From positions 310,001 through 374,000 of the forward strand of contig NZ_QAJN01000008.1 of NCBI RefSeq assembly GCF_003852425.1: a stretch of 64,000 nucleotides of DNA. Direction: 5' to 3'. Under the pieces are notes generated by a model that was given only the letters and a program-made list of their open reading frames with translations, did not search any database and was not told the DNA's origin. The stretch is from Paucibacter sp. KBW04. GTDB lineage: Bacteria; Pseudomonadota; Gammaproteobacteria; Burkholderiales; Burkholderiaceae_C. The position numbers and the translations under genes are program-made. This document shows positions 34,428 to 43,374 of this stretch, piece by piece (within the stretch, counting starts at the first letter, position 1; every line of letters begins with the position of its first letter).

Positions 34428-35629
34428 GCCGGTTTGATTCTTTCGCCGGGATGCGACGCCATGCCCGCATGATTCTGGCCGTGGCGCGCAAGGAGTGGCA
34501 GCAGCTGCGGCGCGATCGCCTGACGCTGGCGCTTTTGCTGGGCGTGCCCCTGGCGCAGATTCTGTTGTTCGGCTTTGCCATCACGCTCAGGCCCAGCCAA
34601 CTGCCCGCCGCTTGGGTGGAGCTGCCGCCCAGCCTCGGCTTGGAAGGGCCGGCGGATGCCGCCTTAGATGCGCAGATCCACAGCGGCTTGCTGGCCCAAC
34701 TGAACCAAGACCAGGGCTTGCGCTTGAGCACCCAGCCCTTGGCGCCCGCCCAGGCACAGCGCCTGCTGCAGCGGGGCGAGCTGCGCTTGCTCTTGGCCTG
34801 GCCGCGTCAGCCTTCGCGTTATCTGCTGCAAGGTCTGGCCCTGCCCATGCGTCTGGAGGCGGATTTGTCCGACCCCTATGTCCATGCCCTGGTCGCGCAG
34901 CTGGGCGATGGCTTGGCCCATCGCCTTTCAGCCAAGCTCGCCGAATCGGCAGGGTCAGCCGCGCCGCCGCTGCGACTGCATTTGCAGCCGGGCTTGGACC
35001 TCAGCCTTGAACTGCGTGGGCGCTATGCCCTCCCACCCGATTCGGGGGCCTATCTGGTGCCTGCGCTCAGCGGGGTCATCTTGACGCTCACGCTGACCCT
35101 GATGGCCGCCCTGTGCGTGGTGCGTGAACTCGAGCAAGGCACTTGGGACAGCTTGCGCAACACGCCTCTGGGTGCCATGCATATCTTGCTTGGCAAACTA
35201 TTGCCCTATGCCGCGCTGGGCTTGCTGCTGTATGGCTTGATGCAGGCCCTGGCCTTTGTGCTGTTCGACACGCCTTGGGCCAGCCTGGGCTTGTGGGCCG
35301 TGGCGTTGGTCTTCATGCTGGGGCAGCTGGGTCTGGGGCTGTGCTTGTCGCTGCTGGCGCGCAGCCAGCTGCAGGCACTGCAGCTTGGGGTGTTTTTCTA
35401 CCTGCCCTCCATTCTTTTGTCCGGCTTTATGTTCCCTTTTGAAGGCATGCCGGGCTGGGCGCGTGGCCTGGGCGAGTTGCTGCCGCTCACGCATTTCTTG
35501 CGTGCCCTGCGGGCCGAGTTGTTTCGCGCCGCCGATGCCGCTCAGGTGCTGAGTTTGGGGAGCCCCATCTTGCTCTTTGCCGGCCTCAGCTTGGGACTGG
35601 CCGTCTGGGGCTATCGACGCAGGGTGTAA
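34424..35629 (+). CDS. ABC-2 type transporter permease
   Basis: 401 residues. One N-terminal membrane segment (LTLALLLGVPLAQILLFGFA), an extracytoplasmic loop of about 170 residues (~45-210), then five C-terminal helices with AALCVVRELEQGTWDSLRNT. That motif and topology match the ABC2_membrane_3 family used for drug, lipid or polysaccharide export. No nucleotide-binding subunit is encoded anywhere in the window, so it must borrow an ATPase or be encoded apart from it. It is ATGA-coupled to the KAS III-like gene, so export of that enzyme's product is plausible. Confidence 0.85.
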   Translation: MSRFDSFAGMRRHARMILAVARKEWQQLRRDRLTLALLLGVPLAQILLFGFAITLRPSQLPAAWVELPPSLGLEGPADAALDAQIHSGLLAQLNQDQGLRLSTQPLAPAQAQRLLQRGELRLLLAWPRQPSRYLLQGLALPMRLEADLSDPYVHALVAQLGDGLAHRLSAKLAESAGSAAPPLRLHLQPGLDLSLELRGRYALPPDSGAYLVPALSGVILTLTLTLMAALCVVRELEQGTWDSLRNTPLGAMHILLGKLLPYAALGLLLYGLMQALAFVLFDTPWASLGLWAVALVFMLGQLGLGLCLSLLARSQLQALQLGVFFYLPSILLSGFMFPFEGMPGWARGLGELLPLTHFLRALRAELFRAADAAQVLSLGSPILLFAGLSLGLAVWGYRRRV

Positions 35630-35683
35630 GTTTTACTGGCGGGCTCACGACTCAATGGCTTCACCCTTTGGAGTCAAAGCACC

Positions 35684-36073
35684 ATGAAAACGAAACCCTT
35701 GCTGAATGCCCTGATTTTTGCCGCTGGCTTGCTGGCCTGTGCGCTCAGCCAAGCGCTCACGATCTTGCCCTACGAGGCGGCCGCGGTGGCCAAGGCGCAG
35801 GCCGCCGGCGAGCCGCTGGCGCTGCATTTCCATGCCAGCTGGTGCCCAACCTGCCGCGCCCAGTCCAAGACCCTGGAGGCGCTCAAGGCCGAGCCGAATC
35901 TGGATCTGACCGTCTGGGTGGTGGATTTCGACAAGGAAGTCGAGCTGAAGAAACAGCTCAAGGTGCGCAGCCAATCCACCTTGATTGTTTACCGGGGCAG
36001 CAAGGAAACGAGCCGCCAGATTGGCAGTTCGGCCCCGGACGATATGCGCGCCACTTTGCGCAGCGCCTTCTGA
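35684..36073 (+). CDS. Secreted thioredoxin-fold protein
   Basis: 129 residues with a signal peptide (MKTKPLLNALIFAAGLLACA). The thioredoxin active site is CPTC in FHASWCPTCRAQSKTL, followed by VWVVDFDKEVELKKQL and a cis-proline-region equivalent (VRSQSTLIVYRG, with Thr in place of the usual Pro). It probably acts as a periplasmic reductant. It lies 54 bp after the ABC permease and 16 bp before a CcdA-type membrane protein that could keep it reduced. Confidence 0.87.
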   Translation: MKTKPLLNALIFAAGLLACALSQALTILPYEAAAVAKAQAAGEPLALHFHASWCPTCRAQSKTLEALKAEPNLDLTVWVVDFDKEVELKKQLKVRSQSTLIVYRGSKETSRQIGSSAPDDMRATLRSAF

Positions 36074-36089
36074 GTCGGAGGGCGGCGAT

Positions 36090-36815
36090 ATGTTGGCTTG
36101 GTCAGAGTTGGGTCTGAGTGTGTTGGCGGGCAGCCTGACCACCTTGTCGCCCTGTGTCTTCCCCATCTTGCCTCTGGTGCTGGGGAGCGCCTTGCAGCGT
36201 AGCCGTGCCGCGCCCCTGCTGATGGGCTTGGGCATGGTGCTCTCCTTTGCCTTGATGGGGCTGCTGCTGGGCGTGGCCGGTGAAGCGCTGAATTTGGACC
36301 CGCAAGTCGTGCGCATGGCCTCGGCCTGCTTGTTTGTGCTGTTTGGCCTGGTGATGTGGGTGCCGGCGCTGAACGCGGCCTTCAGTCGTCTGGGTTCACC
36401 CTTGGCCAGCCGTGCCGATGCCTTGGGCCAGGGGCTGGATCGCCATTCCCTGCTGGGTGCCTTGCTGACCGGCGCCCTGCTGGGCCTGATCTGGAGCCCC
36501 TGTGCAGGGCCTTTGCTGGGCACGGCCCTGAGCTTGGTGGCCAGCGAGGGCGGGGCTGGGCGCGGCACTTTGATCCTGGGTCTGTTCGGGCTCGGCGCTG
36601 CGCTGCCCTTGGTGGCGGCGGCCTATGCCTCGCGGCAAGGCTTCGGCCGCGTCCGGCAATGGGTGTTGGCCCACGGCGAGCAAAGCAAAAAGGGGTTTGC
36701 CGTTTTGCTGATGCTGATGGGTTTGTTGGTTTTGAGCGGGGCCGACAAATGGCTGGAGACCCAGGTCAACCAGCGCTTGCCCGACGCTTGGCTGAATCTG
36801 ACGACACGGATCTGA
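36090..36815 (+). CDS. CcdA/DsbD-type transmembrane thiol transporter
   Basis: 241 residues from the ATG at 36090, with GGAGGGCGG just upstream. About six membrane helices. The first conserved cysteine is in TTLSPCVFPILPLVLGSAL and the second in IWSPCAGPLLGTALSL, the paired TM cysteines of the CcdA/DsbD family. It passes electrons from cytosolic thioredoxin to periplasmic thiol proteins, most likely the thioredoxin encoded 16 bp upstream. It could also serve cytochrome c maturation. Confidence 0.87.
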   Translation: MLAWSELGLSVLAGSLTTLSPCVFPILPLVLGSALQRSRAAPLLMGLGMVLSFALMGLLLGVAGEALNLDPQVVRMASACLFVLFGLVMWVPALNAAFSRLGSPLASRADALGQGLDRHSLLGALLTGALLGLIWSPCAGPLLGTALSLVASEGGAGRGTLILGLFGLGAALPLVAAAYASRQGFGRVRQWVLAHGEQSKKGFAVLLMLMGLLVLSGADKWLETQVNQRLPDAWLNLTTRI

Positions 36816-36870
36816 GCAAACCGGGGTGCGAGAATGGCCGCGCGCCGCAGGGGCGCGTGGAGCGCTAGGC

Positions 36871-37500
36871 ATGGACTTCTCGGTTTGGTTGGGTTTTTTT
36901 GCGGCGTCTTGGGCGATCAGCCTCTCACCCGGCGCCGGCGCCATCGCCGCCATGAGCTCGGGCCTGAATCACGGTTTCAGGCGCGGCTACTTCACCACCC
37001 TGGGCCTGGTGCTGGGCATCTTGACGCAGATTCTGCTGGTGGGCGTGGGCCTGGGCGCGCTGATCGCGGCCTCCAGCCTGGGATTTGCCATCGTCAAATG
37101 GGCCGGTGTGGCCTATCTGATCTGGATGGGGGTGCAGCAATGGCGGGCCCCTGCCAAGCCCCTGGTGGCCGAGCAGGACGAGGGCCCGCGGGTGACGCGC
37201 CGCCAGCTGGTGCTGCGCGGCTGGATGCTGAACGCCGTCAACCCCAAGGGCACGGTGTTCCTGCTGGCGGTGATGCCGCAGTTCCTCAACCTCAAGCATG
37301 AGTTGCTGCCCCAGTACCTGACGATTTCCGCCACCCTGGTGTTCACCGATCTGGTGGTGATGGCCGGCTACACCGCCCTGGCCTCCAAGGTGCTGAAGGC
37401 CTTGCGCTCGCCGCAGCAGATCAAGCTGATGAACCGCACTTTTGGCGGCCTCTTCATCGGAGCCGGCCTGCTGCTGTCGGCCTTCAAGCGCCAAGCCTGA
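36871..37500 (+). CDS. LysE/RhtB-family exporter
   Basis: 209 residues from the ATG at 36871 (MDFSVWLGFFAASWAI). The RhtB signature SLSPGAGAIAAMSSGLNHGF and LNAVNPKGTVFLLAVMPQFL are clear, with six predicted helices. Family members export amino acids or homoserine lactones; the substrate here is unknown. It is closer to RhtB/RhtC types than to the ArgO protein at 566-1198. A GC-rich hairpin follows. Confidence 0.88.
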   Translation: MDFSVWLGFFAASWAISLSPGAGAIAAMSSGLNHGFRRGYFTTLGLVLGILTQILLVGVGLGALIAASSLGFAIVKWAGVAYLIWMGVQQWRAPAKPLVAEQDEGPRVTRRQLVLRGWMLNAVNPKGTVFLLAVMPQFLNLKHELLPQYLTISATLVFTDLVVMAGYTALASKVLKALRSPQQIKLMNRTFGGLFIGAGLLLSAFKRQA

Positions 37501-37522
37501 GCCGAAAGACTTTTTCCCTCAC

Positions 37523-37557
37523 GCCGCCCGTGCCTGTCCCAGGATAGGCCGGGCGGC
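37523..37557 (+). terminator. GC-rich hairpin after the RhtB-type gene
   Basis: GCCGCCCG (37523-37530) and a second block at 37532-37539 pair with 37542-37549 and CGGGCGGC (37550-37557), with a three-base loop. A T-rich run only starts about 18 bases later, so termination is probable but not classic. Confidence 0.55.
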
Positions 37558-37605
37558 TTGCTTTGATCCCTGCTGTTTTTTTTATTGTTTGCGCGCCGCC
37601 CATTC

Positions 37606-38487
37606 ATGAAGTCTGAAATCTCCGACCGCTGGCTGTTTTGGGGCCCCACCCTGGTGTGGGCCAGCACCTGGCATGTGATTCTTTATCAGCTGGCCTCCCA
37701 GGTGCCAGTGCTCAACTCCGTCGCCTGGCGCTTCGCGCTGGCCGCTTTGTTGTTGGTCGGTCTGGCCATGTGGCGGGGCGAGAGCCTGCGTCTGCCCTGG
37801 AGCGCCCACGGCCTGATGCTGGCCACCGGCATCGTGCAGTACGGCGGCAATTACTGGTCGGTCTACGAGGCCGAACGCCACATCCCCAGCGGTCTGGTGG
37901 CGGTGCTGTTCTGTCTGATGGTGTTTGGCAATGCCTTGTCCGGCCGGGTCTTTTTTGGCCAGCAGGTCAGCCGGCGCTTCTTGCTGGCGGCCAGCGGCGG
38001 GGTGGCCGGGGTGGTGATGATTTTCTGGCCCGAGATTGCCTCGACCGGCGCCCGCCCCACGGCGGCCCTGGGCCTGGGCCTGGGCCTGCTCGCCGTCTTG
38101 GCGGCCTGCACCGGCAATGTGCTGACGCTGACCCTAACCCGCCGTGGCCTGCCCCTGGTGCCCATCCTGGCCTGGAGCATGGGCTATGGCGCGTTCTTCC
38201 TGATCTTGCTGGCCCTGGGCAGCGGGGTGGGTCTGCAGTTTGATTGGCGGCCGTCCTATTTGCTGTCCTTGCTCTACCTTGCGGTCTTCGGTTCGGTGAT
38301 CGCCTTTGTGCTCTATTTCAAGCTGGCCCAGCGGCAGGGGCCAGCGCGGGCCGCCCTGACCGGGGTGGTGATTCCGGTCATCGCCTTGATGATTTCGGCC
38401 GCGCTGGAAGGCTGGCAGCCCAGCTTGCTGGCGATCCTGGGCATGGCTTTGTGCTTGGGCAGCATCTTTGCTGCCACCCGAAAGTGA
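37606..38487 (+). CDS. EamA-family (DMT) transporter
   Basis: 293 residues from the ATG at 37606; an upstream TTG at 37585 is less likely. About ten membrane helices in two EamA repeats, e.g. WLFWGPTLVWASTWHVILYQ and VIAFVLYFKLAQRQGPARAA. The second repeat ends with the usual PVIALMISAALEGW. These permeases export small metabolites such as amino acids; the substrate is unknown. Co-directional with the RhtB gene but separated by a hairpin. Confidence 0.87.
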   Translation: MKSEISDRWLFWGPTLVWASTWHVILYQLASQVPVLNSVAWRFALAALLLVGLAMWRGESLRLPWSAHGLMLATGIVQYGGNYWSVYEAERHIPSGLVAVLFCLMVFGNALSGRVFFGQQVSRRFLLAASGGVAGVVMIFWPEIASTGARPTAALGLGLGLLAVLAACTGNVLTLTLTRRGLPLVPILAWSMGYGAFFLILLALGSGVGLQFDWRPSYLLSLLYLAVFGSVIAFVLYFKLAQRQGPARAALTGVVIPVIALMISAALEGWQPSLLAILGMALCLGSIFAATRK

Positions 38488-38591
38488 GCAGAAATCTCGC
38501 TATTGCCCGAGCATGAGGCCTGGGACCCGCGCTGAAATCGGGCCAAACCGCGTATATTCAGCCGGCGTTTTTTCCCCATTTTGGAAGTTCC

Positions 38592-39848
38592 ATGCGTTAT
38601 CGCCATGCTGTATCGGCCAGCGCGACTTCCCAGAAAGCCATGGTCAAGGTCCGCCAAAGTTGGCAGACCCGTTGGGGCTTTCTGCGCCAGCTGCGTTTTG
38701 AGCCCGAGCTGGAGGCGGCCTATCTGAGCCACTCGCAGCAGGGCTTGCGTTATCAAAGCCTGATTGCCTGCCTGCTGGGCGCGGGCATCTGGTTCCTGTT
38801 TGTTTGCGTTGACAGTTATCGCCTGCAACTGTTTCAGCATCCCGGCGAGTTCCCTCTGGCCCTGTTGCAGCTGATCTTTGTTCGGGTGCTGGTCCAGGCT
38901 TGCCTGCTGATGTGCGTGCTGGCCTGTGTCTGGCCGGTCTTCAAGTACCGGCAGTCGGTGATGGTGGTGGGCGTGATTTATCTGCTGGCCCTGGGCAGCA
39001 TCACGGCCATCCATTGCTATCAACGCCTGCAGCTGCAGCATGAAAGCAGTGTGCTGATCCTGGTCGTCATGGCCATGTTTTTGCCGCTGGGCCTGCGTTT
39101 CACCGCCAGCCTGGGCTTGGCGCTGAGCTTTGTGCTGACGGTCTTTCTGTTCGGCCTGCTGGTGGTGGCCGAGGAGTTTGAAGGGCCGATGTTGCAGCTC
39201 AGTCTGCTGCTTCTGATGAGCACGGCGGTGGCGGCCGTGGGGGCCTATCTGCTTGAGTATTCAAACCGCCAACAGTTTCTGCTGCGCCGCGAGCTGGAAT
39301 GGCAGGCCGATCACGACCCGCTCACCGGCCTGCACAACCGGCGCTTGTTCAGCCACCATCTGGAGGCCTGCATCGGCCAGGCGCGCCGGGACGGGCGCTC
39401 GCTGGCCCTGGTCTTGATGGATGTGGACCATTTCAAGCTCTACAACGACAGCTATGGCCACCAGGCCGGCGACCAAGCGCTGAAAGCCCTGGCCGAGCTG
39501 CTCAAGGACCTGGCCGCCCGGCCACTGGATCTGGCGGCGCGGGTGGGCGGGGAGGAGATGGCCCTGATCTTTTTTGATGTGGAGGCCGGCCAAGCCCAGG
39601 CGCTGTGCGAGCGCCTGGTGCGCGGCGTGCGCGCCCTGGGGATCCCACATACCAGCTCACCGACGGCCTCTTGCATGACCGTCAGCGCCGGTTGCGCCAT
39701 GCTCGGCGATGAACGTTCGGAAGACGCTCTCTACCAGCGCGCCGACAAGCTGCTCTATCAAGTCAAACACAGCGGCCGCAACGGCTCTTTGCTGGGCCTG
39801 CCGCCCCAGGCTACCCAGGCCGGCCCCGGTTTGGGCGTGGCGGCCTGA
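38592..39848 (+). CDS. Membrane diguanylate cyclase with GGEEM active site
   Basis: 418 residues. Six hydrophobic segments (residues ~55-225) without a named sensor domain, then GGDEF (DPLTGLHNRRLFSHH, MDVDHFKLYNDSYGHQAGD). The active loop reads RVGGEEMALIFF, with Met in place of the usual Phe. An RxxD site (RPLD) lies five residues before it. Metal and GTP residues are kept, so cyclic di-GMP synthesis is still likely. A TATATT hexamer in the preceding ~100-bp gap may be part of its promoter. Confidence 0.87.
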   Translation: MRYRHAVSASATSQKAMVKVRQSWQTRWGFLRQLRFEPELEAAYLSHSQQGLRYQSLIACLLGAGIWFLFVCVDSYRLQLFQHPGEFPLALLQLIFVRVLVQACLLMCVLACVWPVFKYRQSVMVVGVIYLLALGSITAIHCYQRLQLQHESSVLILVVMAMFLPLGLRFTASLGLALSFVLTVFLFGLLVVAEEFEGPMLQLSLLLLMSTAVAAVGAYLLEYSNRQQFLLRRELEWQADHDPLTGLHNRRLFSHHLEACIGQARRDGRSLALVLMDVDHFKLYNDSYGHQAGDQALKALAELLKDLAARPLDLAARVGGEEMALIFFDVEAGQAQALCERLVRGVRALGIPHTSSPTASCMTVSAGCAMLGDERSEDALYQRADKLLYQVKHSGRNGSLLGLPPQATQAGPGLGVAA

Positions 39849-39875
39849 GCTCTGGCACCAGGGTTTGAGCCTTGT

Positions 39876-40301
39876 TCAGGGCGTGGACTTGGGTTCTTCG
39901 CTGGCACCGTTCCAGCTCAGGCGGGGCAGGTCTTTGTTCTCGGGCACCAGCAGCCACAGCAGCAGATAGACCACAAAGCCCACGCCGTTGCAGAACAGCA
40001 AGCCCAGGAACATCAGGCGCCAGATCCAGGAGGCCAGGCCGCTGATCTGAGCCAAGCCACCGCAGACGCCGCCCAGCCAGCGGTCGTCGCGGCTGCGCTG
40101 CAAGCGGTTGACGGCGGCGCCCAGTCCGCCGCCGCTGGTCTGGTTGCTATTGCTGCTGCCGAATGCCCTGCCTGTCGCGTTCGCCTGGCCGTGTGGCATG
40201 TCACCCAGCAGCCGCGCCTTGGCACGGGCAAACTCTTCGTCGCTGAGCAGGCCGCGTTGGTGCAGATCGGCGAGTTGTTCAAGATCGGTGCTGAAAGACA
40301 T
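39876..40301 (-). CDS. SHOCT plus PspC domain membrane protein
   Basis: 141 residues. The N-terminal SHOCT motif (LEQLADLHQRGLLSDEEFAR, KARLL) is followed by a Ser/Asn/Gly linker and a C-terminal PspC domain: DRWLGGVCGGLAQISGLASW, then a membrane helix (LLFCNGVGFVVYLLLWLLVP). PspC proteins sense envelope stress; SHOCT mediates oligomer contacts. No pspA or pspB lies nearby, so its role in this organism is open. Confidence 0.88.
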   Translation of the reverse strand: MSFSTDLEQLADLHQRGLLSDEEFARAKARLLGDMPHGQANATGRAFGSSNSNQTSGGGLGAAVNRLQRSRDDRWLGGVCGGLAQISGLASWIWRLMFLGLLFCNGVGFVVYLLLWLLVPENKDLPRLSWNGASEEPKSTP

Positions 40302-40469
40302 GAGGGGCTCCTTGACGATTCATGGCTGAGACTCCGCGTGTTGAGAGTCCATGGAACGCAGTCTGCTCCGGCCTAGAAATTGGCGCAGCTCGCTTGCGAT
40401 GGTCTGCAGCAGGCGCCGTATCAAACGCAATAAATAACGAACCAAATGATCATCTTTCAGCCCCGGGGC

Positions 40470-41702
40470 TCAGGGCTCAGATGGGCTGTTTCGTCTTTGC
40501 AAGGCGTCAAGGATGGTGGGCCATTCGCCTTGTTCGGCTTTCTGGCTCAGATGCTTCAAGTCTTGTCTGAGGGCTTCGCATGAAAAGGGCTGCGGGTTGT
40601 CGGCCCTGAGCATCGGGGTGTTGGCGGCACGCCAGGCTTGGGCCTCGCTCAGCGCCGCAGCGCTGTAGGCCAAACTGCCTGGGGGCATCTCCAATTGGGC
40701 CGCCAGCTGCATCGCTAGCTCTTGATCAAACAAGCTACGCCCGCCCTTGGAGAGTGCGCGAGTCAGGGTGATGCATTCCTGATTGCGGTTGGCGTCTTGC
40801 TTGGCCGCTGCGCCGCAATGCTGGAGCAACCACTGCTTGCGCGACAAGCCTGCGCCCGAGTTGGCGGCTAATTCGGTCAAGCTGTAGAAAATCAGACGAG
40901 TCTGCTCTGGAACCTCGGGCGCGGCCACAAGTGTGCGCGAGCCCAGCAGTCCTTCATAACTGTCAAAGCGTTGGGCTCGCAGCAGGCCTTGCCAGGCTTG
41001 CTTGAGCTGCACCTGATCCGACTCCTTGTCGAGCTGAACCAGGAGCTGGAGCCAAGCATGGCCATTGTCCGGTTCAAGGCTCGCCCAGTCTCCGGGTCTG
41101 AAAGCTTTGCAAGCGTCCCAGATTGCCTCCTTTGGGCGCAAACCCAAGCGAAACAGGCGCGTACCGTCGGTCTCGCACTGAAGTGTGCGCAGCGCAAAGG
41201 CGCGCGGGTCCTGGCGCAATTCACTGGCAGGCGGCGGGTGGGCGCTGGCCAGCTCCTCGCTCAGCAAGGCGCCCGCCAGGCGATCCAAGACCAAGGGGCT
41301 GCTGCGCAGGCGCTGGACGATGCTTGCGCGTTGGCGCGCAAACTCGGCCTCGTTTTCCGCTCGGCTTTGCAGGGCGGCGCGCAGCAAAGCCTCGAGTTCG
41401 GCCAATGAGCGGGGTAGGCGCAGGCTGGGCTCTCCGCAAAATTCAAGCTGGCCCTTGGAGCCGCCCAGTCGCGTGCTATCGACCACCTTAGGCGGTGCAG
41501 CGCTTAATGGGGCCGAGGCTGCAGCGGCAGCATGGCCAGGGCTTGCTTCAGGCGTGGCCACTTCGCCCGCCAGCGGCTCGGCGGCTGCTTCCGTTTCGGC
41601 CTTGCCCGGGCTGTTGTCGCGCCACACATAGCCCAATACCAGCGCCGCCAGCACTGTGGCGGCAGCGAGCTTCCAGGTGTTTGCCTTGTTCTGCTGGCCC
41701 AT
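40470..41702 (-). CDS. Hypothetical membrane-anchored protein
   Basis: 410 residues from the ATG at 41702 (a TTG at 41714 is possible). One N-terminal membrane segment (LAAATVLAALVLGYVW) is followed by an Ala/Pro/Glu-rich linker, then a helical region of about 300 residues rich in Gln, Glu and Leu. Isolated cysteines include LQCETDG, WDACKAF and LQHCGAAA. No family recognised. It follows arfB by a few bases and may be co-transcribed with it and alr. A periplasmic location is inferred from the anchor. Confidence 0.65.
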   Translation of the reverse strand: MGQQNKANTWKLAAATVLAALVLGYVWRDNSPGKAETEAAAEPLAGEVATPEASPGHAAAAASAPLSAAPPKVVDSTRLGGSKGQLEFCGEPSLRLPRSLAELEALLRAALQSRAENEAEFARQRASIVQRLRSSPLVLDRLAGALLSEELASAHPPPASELRQDPRAFALRTLQCETDGTRLFRLGLRPKEAIWDACKAFRPGDWASLEPDNGHAWLQLLVQLDKESDQVQLKQAWQGLLRAQRFDSYEGLLGSRTLVAAPEVPEQTRLIFYSLTELAANSGAGLSRKQWLLQHCGAAAKQDANRNQECITLTRALSKGGRSLFDQELAMQLAAQLEMPPGSLAYSAAALSEAQAWRAANTPMLRADNPQPFSCEALRQDLKHLSQKAEQGEWPTILDALQRRNSPSEP

Positions 41703-41706
41703 CGCT

Positions 41707-42114
41707 TCAGTCAATCACCTTGCCTCGCCCCGCCTTGATGCCGCTGCGCTGGGCCTTGCCCTCCAGGCGGCGCAGCTGGGAGCCGTAGGTCGGCTTGGTG
41801 GCGCGGCGGGTCTTGGGGACGTGGGCGGCGGCCTCGGCCATCGCTATCAGGCGGGCCACCGCGTCCAGACGGTTTTGCTCCTGGCTGCGCGACTCCTGCG
41901 CCTTGATGATGATGACGCCGTCCTGCGTGACCCGCTGGTCGGCCAGGTTCAGCAGCCTGGCCTTGACCGGGGCGGGCAGGGTGGAGCGGCGGATGTCAAA
42001 GCGCAGGTGTACGGCGCTGGAGACCTTGTTGACGTTTTGCCCGCCGGGGCCGCTGGCGCGGATGAAGGAGAAGTCGAGTTCCCAGTCGGCCGGCGTCCAG
42101 TTGAGGCCGCTCAT
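41707..42114 (-). CDS. arfB: Alternative ribosome-rescue factor ArfB (YaeJ)
   Basis: 135 residues. The release-factor core has the catalytic GGQ in FIRASGPGGQNVNKVSS, and the C-terminal tail is basic (TRRATKPTYGSQLRRLEGKA). ArfB enters stalled, nonstop ribosomes, its tail lying in the empty mRNA channel, and hydrolyses the peptidyl-tRNA. It starts 4 bp after alr ends, so the two are likely co-transcribed. Confidence 0.95.
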   Translation of the reverse strand: MSGLNWTPADWELDFSFIRASGPGGQNVNKVSSAVHLRFDIRRSTLPAPVKARLLNLADQRVTQDGVIIIKAQESRSQEQNRLDAVARLIAMAEAAAHVPKTRRATKPTYGSQLRRLEGKAQRSGIKAGRGKVID

Positions 42115-42118
42115 CAGA

Positions 42119-43228
42119 TCAATCGGCGTGCTGCACGGTTACCGGCACACGCGGGGCGAGGGCGCACATCAGCTCGTAGCCAATCGTCTTGCCGGCCAGA
42201 GCCACCTCGTCGATGGACAGCAGGGCGCCCTTGGGGCCCTGGCCCCAGAGCGTGACCTCGCTGCCAAAACCGGCTTGGGGCAGATCGCTCAGGTCGACCG
42301 ACAGCATGTCCATCGAGACCCGCCCGATGGTGCACGTGCGTTTGCCATCCACCAGCACCGGCGTGCCGGTGGGGCAGTGGCGGGGGTAGCCGTCGGCATA
42401 GCCGCAGGCCACGACGCCGATGCGCATGGGCTGCTCGGCCGTGAAGCTGCTGCCGTAACCGACGGTGTCACCGGGCTGCAGATGCTGGATGGCAATGACT
42501 TTGGAGCGCAGGGTCATGGCCGGGCGCAGATCCCAAAAGGCCTGGTCGTGTTCGGGGAAGTCGGGCACACCGCCATAACTCATGATGCCGGCGCGCACCC
42601 AGTCGCTGCGCACGCGGCTGTTGTGCCGCAGGGTGGCCGCGCTATTGCTGAGCGAACGCTCACCCGGCAGGTCGGCCGCCACTTTCTCGAACACCGTCAG
42701 CTGCTCGGTGATGCCGCACTGGCCCAGGCGCTGGGCGTCGGCATCGGAGAAGTGGGTCATCAGCGAAATCTCGTCCACCTGGGGCAGGGCGTTCAGCCGG
42801 GTCCAGGCGGCGCGGAAGTTCTGGGCCGAGAAGCCCAGGCGGTTCATGCCGCTATTGAGCTTGAGGAAGACGCGGTGCGGCTCGTGCGTTTTGTGCATGG
42901 CCAGCCAGTCGATCTGCTGCTCGCAATGCACGGCATGCCAGAGCTTGAGGCGGGAGCACAGCTCCAGGTCGCGGGGCTCGAAGCAGCCCTCCAGCAGCAA
43001 GATGGGGCCGCGCCAGCCCAGCTCGCGCAGCAGCTTGGCCTCGGCGAAGTCCAGCAAGGCGATGCCGTCGGCGCTGCGCACGGCCTCAAAAGTGTTGGCG
43101 ATGCCGTGGCCATAGGCATTGGCTTTGACCACCGCCCAGACCTTGGCGTCGGGCGCCAAGGCGCGGGCGCGGGCCAGATTGTGGGCGATGGCGGGGACGT
43201 GGATGAGGGCTTCAATAGGACGCGGCAT
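42119..43228 (-). CDS. alr: Alanine racemase
   Basis: 369 residues, a normal length. PLP-binding Lys is in [13 protein letters not shown] near the N-terminus and the second catalytic base Tyr is in [30 protein letters not shown] is also conserved. It interconverts L- and D-alanine for peptidoglycan. The D-alanine oxidising DadA is at the other end of the window, so this copy may be the biosynthetic one. It is divergent from lplT; the gap 43229-43374 holds a TATAAA at 43286-43291 that could be the lplT -10. Confidence 0.95.
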   Translation of the reverse strand: MPRPIEALIHVPAIAHNLARARALAPDAKVWAVVKANAYGHGIANTFEAVRSADGIALLDFAEAKLLRELGWRGPILLLEGCFEPRDLELCSRLKLWHAVHCEQQIDWLAMHKTHEPHRVFLKLNSGMNRLGFSAQNFRAAWTRLNALPQVDEISLMTHFSDADAQRLGQCGITEQLTVFEKVAADLPGERSLSNSAATLRHNSRVRSDWVRAGIMSYGGVPDFPEHDQAFWDLRPAMTLRSKVIAIQHLQPGDTVGYGSSFTAEQPMRIGVVACGYADGYPRHCPTGTPVLVDGKRTCTIGRVSMDMLSVDLSDLPQAGFGSEVTLWGQGPKGALLSIDEVALAGKTIGYELMCALAPRVPVTVQHAD

Positions 43229-43374
43229 GGGCCGAATTGTGGCATCGGCTGGGCTGCACCGACTGGCGGCGACAAGCCTGCATGCTATAAACCCGCAGCA
43301 TTCCCCCAGGATGCTGGTGCCCTCACGCCCCGTGTCACCCGCATGCCTCCTTCCCCGCAGTTTTGATTGGGCTC

